Shown here: piece after piece, positions 62,901-64,000 of the stretch | Position numbering within the stretch: position 1 is the stretch's first letter | Layout: every line of letters begins with the position of its first letter | Origin: Alphaproteobacteria bacterium | GTDB lineage: Bacteria; Pseudomonadota; Alphaproteobacteria; CAAHEQ01; UBA3637 | DNA: 64,000 nt | Direction of reading: 5' to 3' | Assembly: GCA_017539265.1 (NCBI GenBank) | Contig: JAFYHG010000012.1 | Span: 48,262-112,261 of the forward strand | Made by a program: the position numbers and the translations under genes | Notes under the pieces: generated by a model | Database searches by the model: none | Seen by the model: only the letters and a program-made list of their open reading frames with translations | Told to the model about the DNA's origin: nothing

Positions 62901-63334
62901 GTCTTCCCGTTCTTATTCCGGCCGATTATATTCAAGATTTGGACCTACGTTTAAATTTGTACCACCGTATAGGGGAGATAACGGAATTGGCAGAGGTTGA
63001 ATCCATGCGGGCCGAACTGACGGACCGCTTTGGCACTTATCCGTTAGAGGTTGAAAATCTTTTCCAAACGATAGAATTAAAACTGCTTGCCAAATCCGTT
63101 CATATTGATAAATTGGAAGCCGGCCCCAAGGGCGCCAGTATATCTTTTTATAACAACATTTTTCCCAACCCCGCAGGTCTTATTCGCTATATCGAAAGCC
63201 AAATGGGCACCATTCGCATTCGCCCCGATCAAAAATTGATTGTTATGCGCCCGTGGCAAACACCCACCGATCGCTTAACCGGTGTGCGCAATATCATTAA
63301 GAAACTTGCTGAAATAGCCTCTTTACCGCAGTAA
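59930..63334 (+). CDS. mfd: Transcription-repair coupling factor
   Basis: A 1134-residue translocase that removes stalled RNA polymerase and recruits UvrA. The UvrB-like N-terminal module (with DTVPYDRTAPA), the RNA-polymerase interaction (CarD-like) domain near 465-530 (LVVHQTHGIGRFKGL), Walker A GDVGFGKTE (613-621), DEEQ (714) and the C-terminal TRCF domain are present in order. It starts at the base after the trkA stop without a clear binding site, so it relies on coupling. It overlaps fabD tail-to-tail by 12 bases. Confidence 0.96.
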   Translation: MTAIQRLSGIPLGFESFVLKDLFSRKKSILYIVPNEGKLAFVRDCLGLIAPHLPTLTFSSWDTVPYDRTAPAPEIVGKRVDTLSKLIVSQNPVILITTASALLQQVPPPAFFKNTVLELSEGKSVPFNALQTFLARNGYHLTNTVMESGDFSVRGGIIDIFPAGFELPVRVDFFGDEIDSIKSFDVLTQRTLKNIPSVILKPMSEFLLTPESVSLFRSRYRDLFEKREGDTFYEAVSNGRYIQGLEHFLPLFHEKLVPLWEYLPDALTILDEQTLDAFHSRREQIQEYFDARTQALKDGTTFGDAYNPIPPELFFIDEKQIDGYLSSNDAYQFSPFTEAGSLDQGGRPGHDFTDIRVQDHKDVFDAAADFIAHDKRKVIFTAATSGSAERLSGLMRDRHHPLQVADTFNEALKNTPAILVAPFEKGFSTDKFIVITETDILGNRIIRPPQKRRSQNFLTDITTLSTDDLVVHQTHGIGRFKGLVPLQIAGAAHDCLWLEYDGGDKLFIPVENMDVLSRYGSADSAGLDKLGSTSFATRKERVKKDLFQMAEQLMNTASLRALKSTECILAPHGLYQEFCARFPYSETDDQARTISEIESDLATGKPMDRLVCGDVGFGKTEVAMRAAFLAVMSGYQVAVIVPTTLLARQHTQNFIERFQNFPVRIAGLSRLTPPTTAKKIHEELKKGMLDIVIGTHALLAKGIAFKNLGLVVVDEEQHFGVAHKERLKELKQGVHVLTLTATPIPRTLQLSLSGVRELSVIATPPVDRLSVKTFVTPFDPVIIKEALLREHFRGGQTFFVCPRISDMPEVSDLLSKIVPDIRVVTAHGQMPPAKLEKIMTDFSDKKYDVLLATSIVESGLDIASVNTIIIYRADMFGLAALYQLRGRVGRGKLRAYAYLTTPPHQRLNDTAHKRLTVMQSLDSLGAGFALASHDLDIRGAGNLLGQEQSGHIREVGVALYQKMLSDAIRTLKEKGTSNPANDDYSPQISIGLPVLIPADYIQDLDLRLNLYHRIGEITELAEVESMRAELTDRFGTYPLEVENLFQTIELKLLAKSVHIDKLEAGPKGASISFYNNIFPNPAGLIRYIESQMGTIRIRPDQKLIVMRPWQTPTDRLTGVRNIIKKLAEIASLPQ

Positions 63335-64000
63335 TTCAAGGGCGCTTTGAATTGTATCCGCATCCCCCACCGATAGGATTTTTACTTCATTAGATACTCG
63401 TTTTATCAATCCCGCCATTACCTTTCCGTTGGCGCATTCAATAAAGGTATCCGTTCCCTGTTTAATCATAAATTCCACCGACTCCCGCCACAAGACGGGG
63501 GAAGTTATTTGATCCAATAAATTTTTTCTGATTCGTTCCGGATTTACTTCCGGTGCCGCCGCAACATTAGATATCACGGGCACTTTCGGCGGCAGCAAAG
63601 TTATTTCGTTCAAAAGCCCCACCATTTCATCGGCCGCCGGTTTCATGTATGGCGAATGGAACGCACCTACAACATTTAATACGACGACTTTTATAGCCCC
63701 CAATTCTTCTGCTTTTTCTTTTATGATTTCAATAGCATCAACATCACCACTCACAATCACTTGACCGGGACAATTATCATTTGCGATAAAGATTTGTTTT
63801 TCTGGCGTTGATACTTCTTTTACCAACGATTTAACCTGCTCATAGGCTAGCCCCAATATGGCCGCCATGCCGCCATAGATAATCGAACTCGCCCAAGCCA
63901 TTGCCCATCCCCGCATATAAAGGAGTTTTGCTGTATCCGTAATTGTTAAGACATTTGCGGCACATAGGGCAGTATATTCCCCCAGCGAATGCCCCGCACA
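63323..64000 (-). CDS. fabD: Malonyl-CoA-ACP transacylase, C-terminal part
   Basis: The frame runs off the window edge at 64000, so only the last 225 residues are seen. Near the edge the nucleophilic serine motif AGHSLGEYTAL is present, and the catalytic histidine is in GAFHSPYMKPA. FabD loads malonate onto ACP for fatty acid elongation. The ATG at 63916 is internal, not the start. Confidence 0.95.
   Translation of the reverse strand, partial: CAGHSLGEYTALCAANVLTITDTAKLLYMRGWAMAWASSIIYGGMAAILGLAYEQVKSLVKEVSTPEKQIFIANDNCPGQVIVSGDVDAIEIIKEKAEELGAIKVVVLNVVGAFHSPYMKPAADEMVGLLNEITLLPPKVPVISNVAAAPEVNPERIRKNLLDQITSPVLWRESVEFMIKQGTDTFIECANGKVMAGLIKRVSNEVKILSVGDADTIQSALELLR

Noticed and set aside
1..64000. 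tRNA or rRNA genes
   Set aside because: I scanned intergenic gaps for T-loop (GTTCGA) and cloverleaf patterns by eye and found none convincing; a covariance search would settle it.

Overview
The window reads as ordinary chromosome of a Gram-negative, most likely host-associated alphaproteobacterium with moderately AT-rich DNA. The evidence is lipid A and Kdo genes (lpxC, kdsA), a tpiA-secG-kdsA-eno cluster, a cysteine-free bL31 of alphaproteobacterial type, a type 2 isoleucyl-tRNA synthetase as in Rickettsiales, and a very large cysteine-rich protein with a type IV pilin leader of a kind I associate with uncultured gut Alphaproteobacteria. The lineage call is inference. I see no rRNA, tRNA, CRISPR array or recognisable insertion sequence.

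Layout. 1-4944: the membrane and F1 part of an N-type rotary ATPase (atpR, B, E, F, A, G), with no atpD, atpC or atpQ seen upstream. 4945-7156: an AT-rich insert holding a decayed small ORF and a two-domain glycosyltransferase, bounded by two copies of the atpG 3' end. 7170-9241: ihfB, accD and a MORN-repeat protein. 9330-12970 (mostly minus): NfeD/SPFH membrane pair, hemerythrin, YchF and a small membrane protein. 13000-22029: an M23 peptidase, rpsO-pnp, a secreted Cys protein, a CDF transporter with a two-domain kinase, a DnaJ-class chaperone and EF-P. EF-P lies divergent from epmA, which lysylates it. 23157-25170: tandem DUF3137-like membrane paralogues sharing an identical initiation region. 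25199-33740: trpS, yebC-ruvC, unknown genes, an MFS transporter/P-loop kinase pair behind a 25-codon leader ORF, and leuS. 33775-39640: a lipopolysaccharide-type glycosyltransferase, an outer membrane barrel, the tpiA-secG-kdsA-eno operon and a frameshifted acetyltransferase. 39658-48690: ileS, small envelope proteins, a GNAT, the giant pilin-like protein, suhB and rpmE. 48730-57096: an unusual SF2 helicase, lpxC, a cysteine-less aspartate-semialdehyde-dehydrogenase homologue, an acyltransferase/acyl-ACP synthetase fusion and trmFO. 57142-64000: a Sel1 protein, dusB, trkA, mfd and the 3' part of fabD.

Regulation is unusually readable. More than twenty genes have a TTGACA-like box, a spacer of exactly 17 bp and a TATAAT-like box. 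Three genes have the -10 box ending 6 nt before the ATG and no Shine-Dalgarno sequence, which suggests leaderless mRNAs. Perfect hairpins with T runs end many units.

The items most worth follow-up are the pilin-like Cys-rich protein, the helicase with three similar C-terminal modules and a sigma-region-4-like helix-turn-helix, the atpG-flanked insert, the headless N-ATPase locus, the leader ORF, the poly-A frameshift, and the leaderless class.
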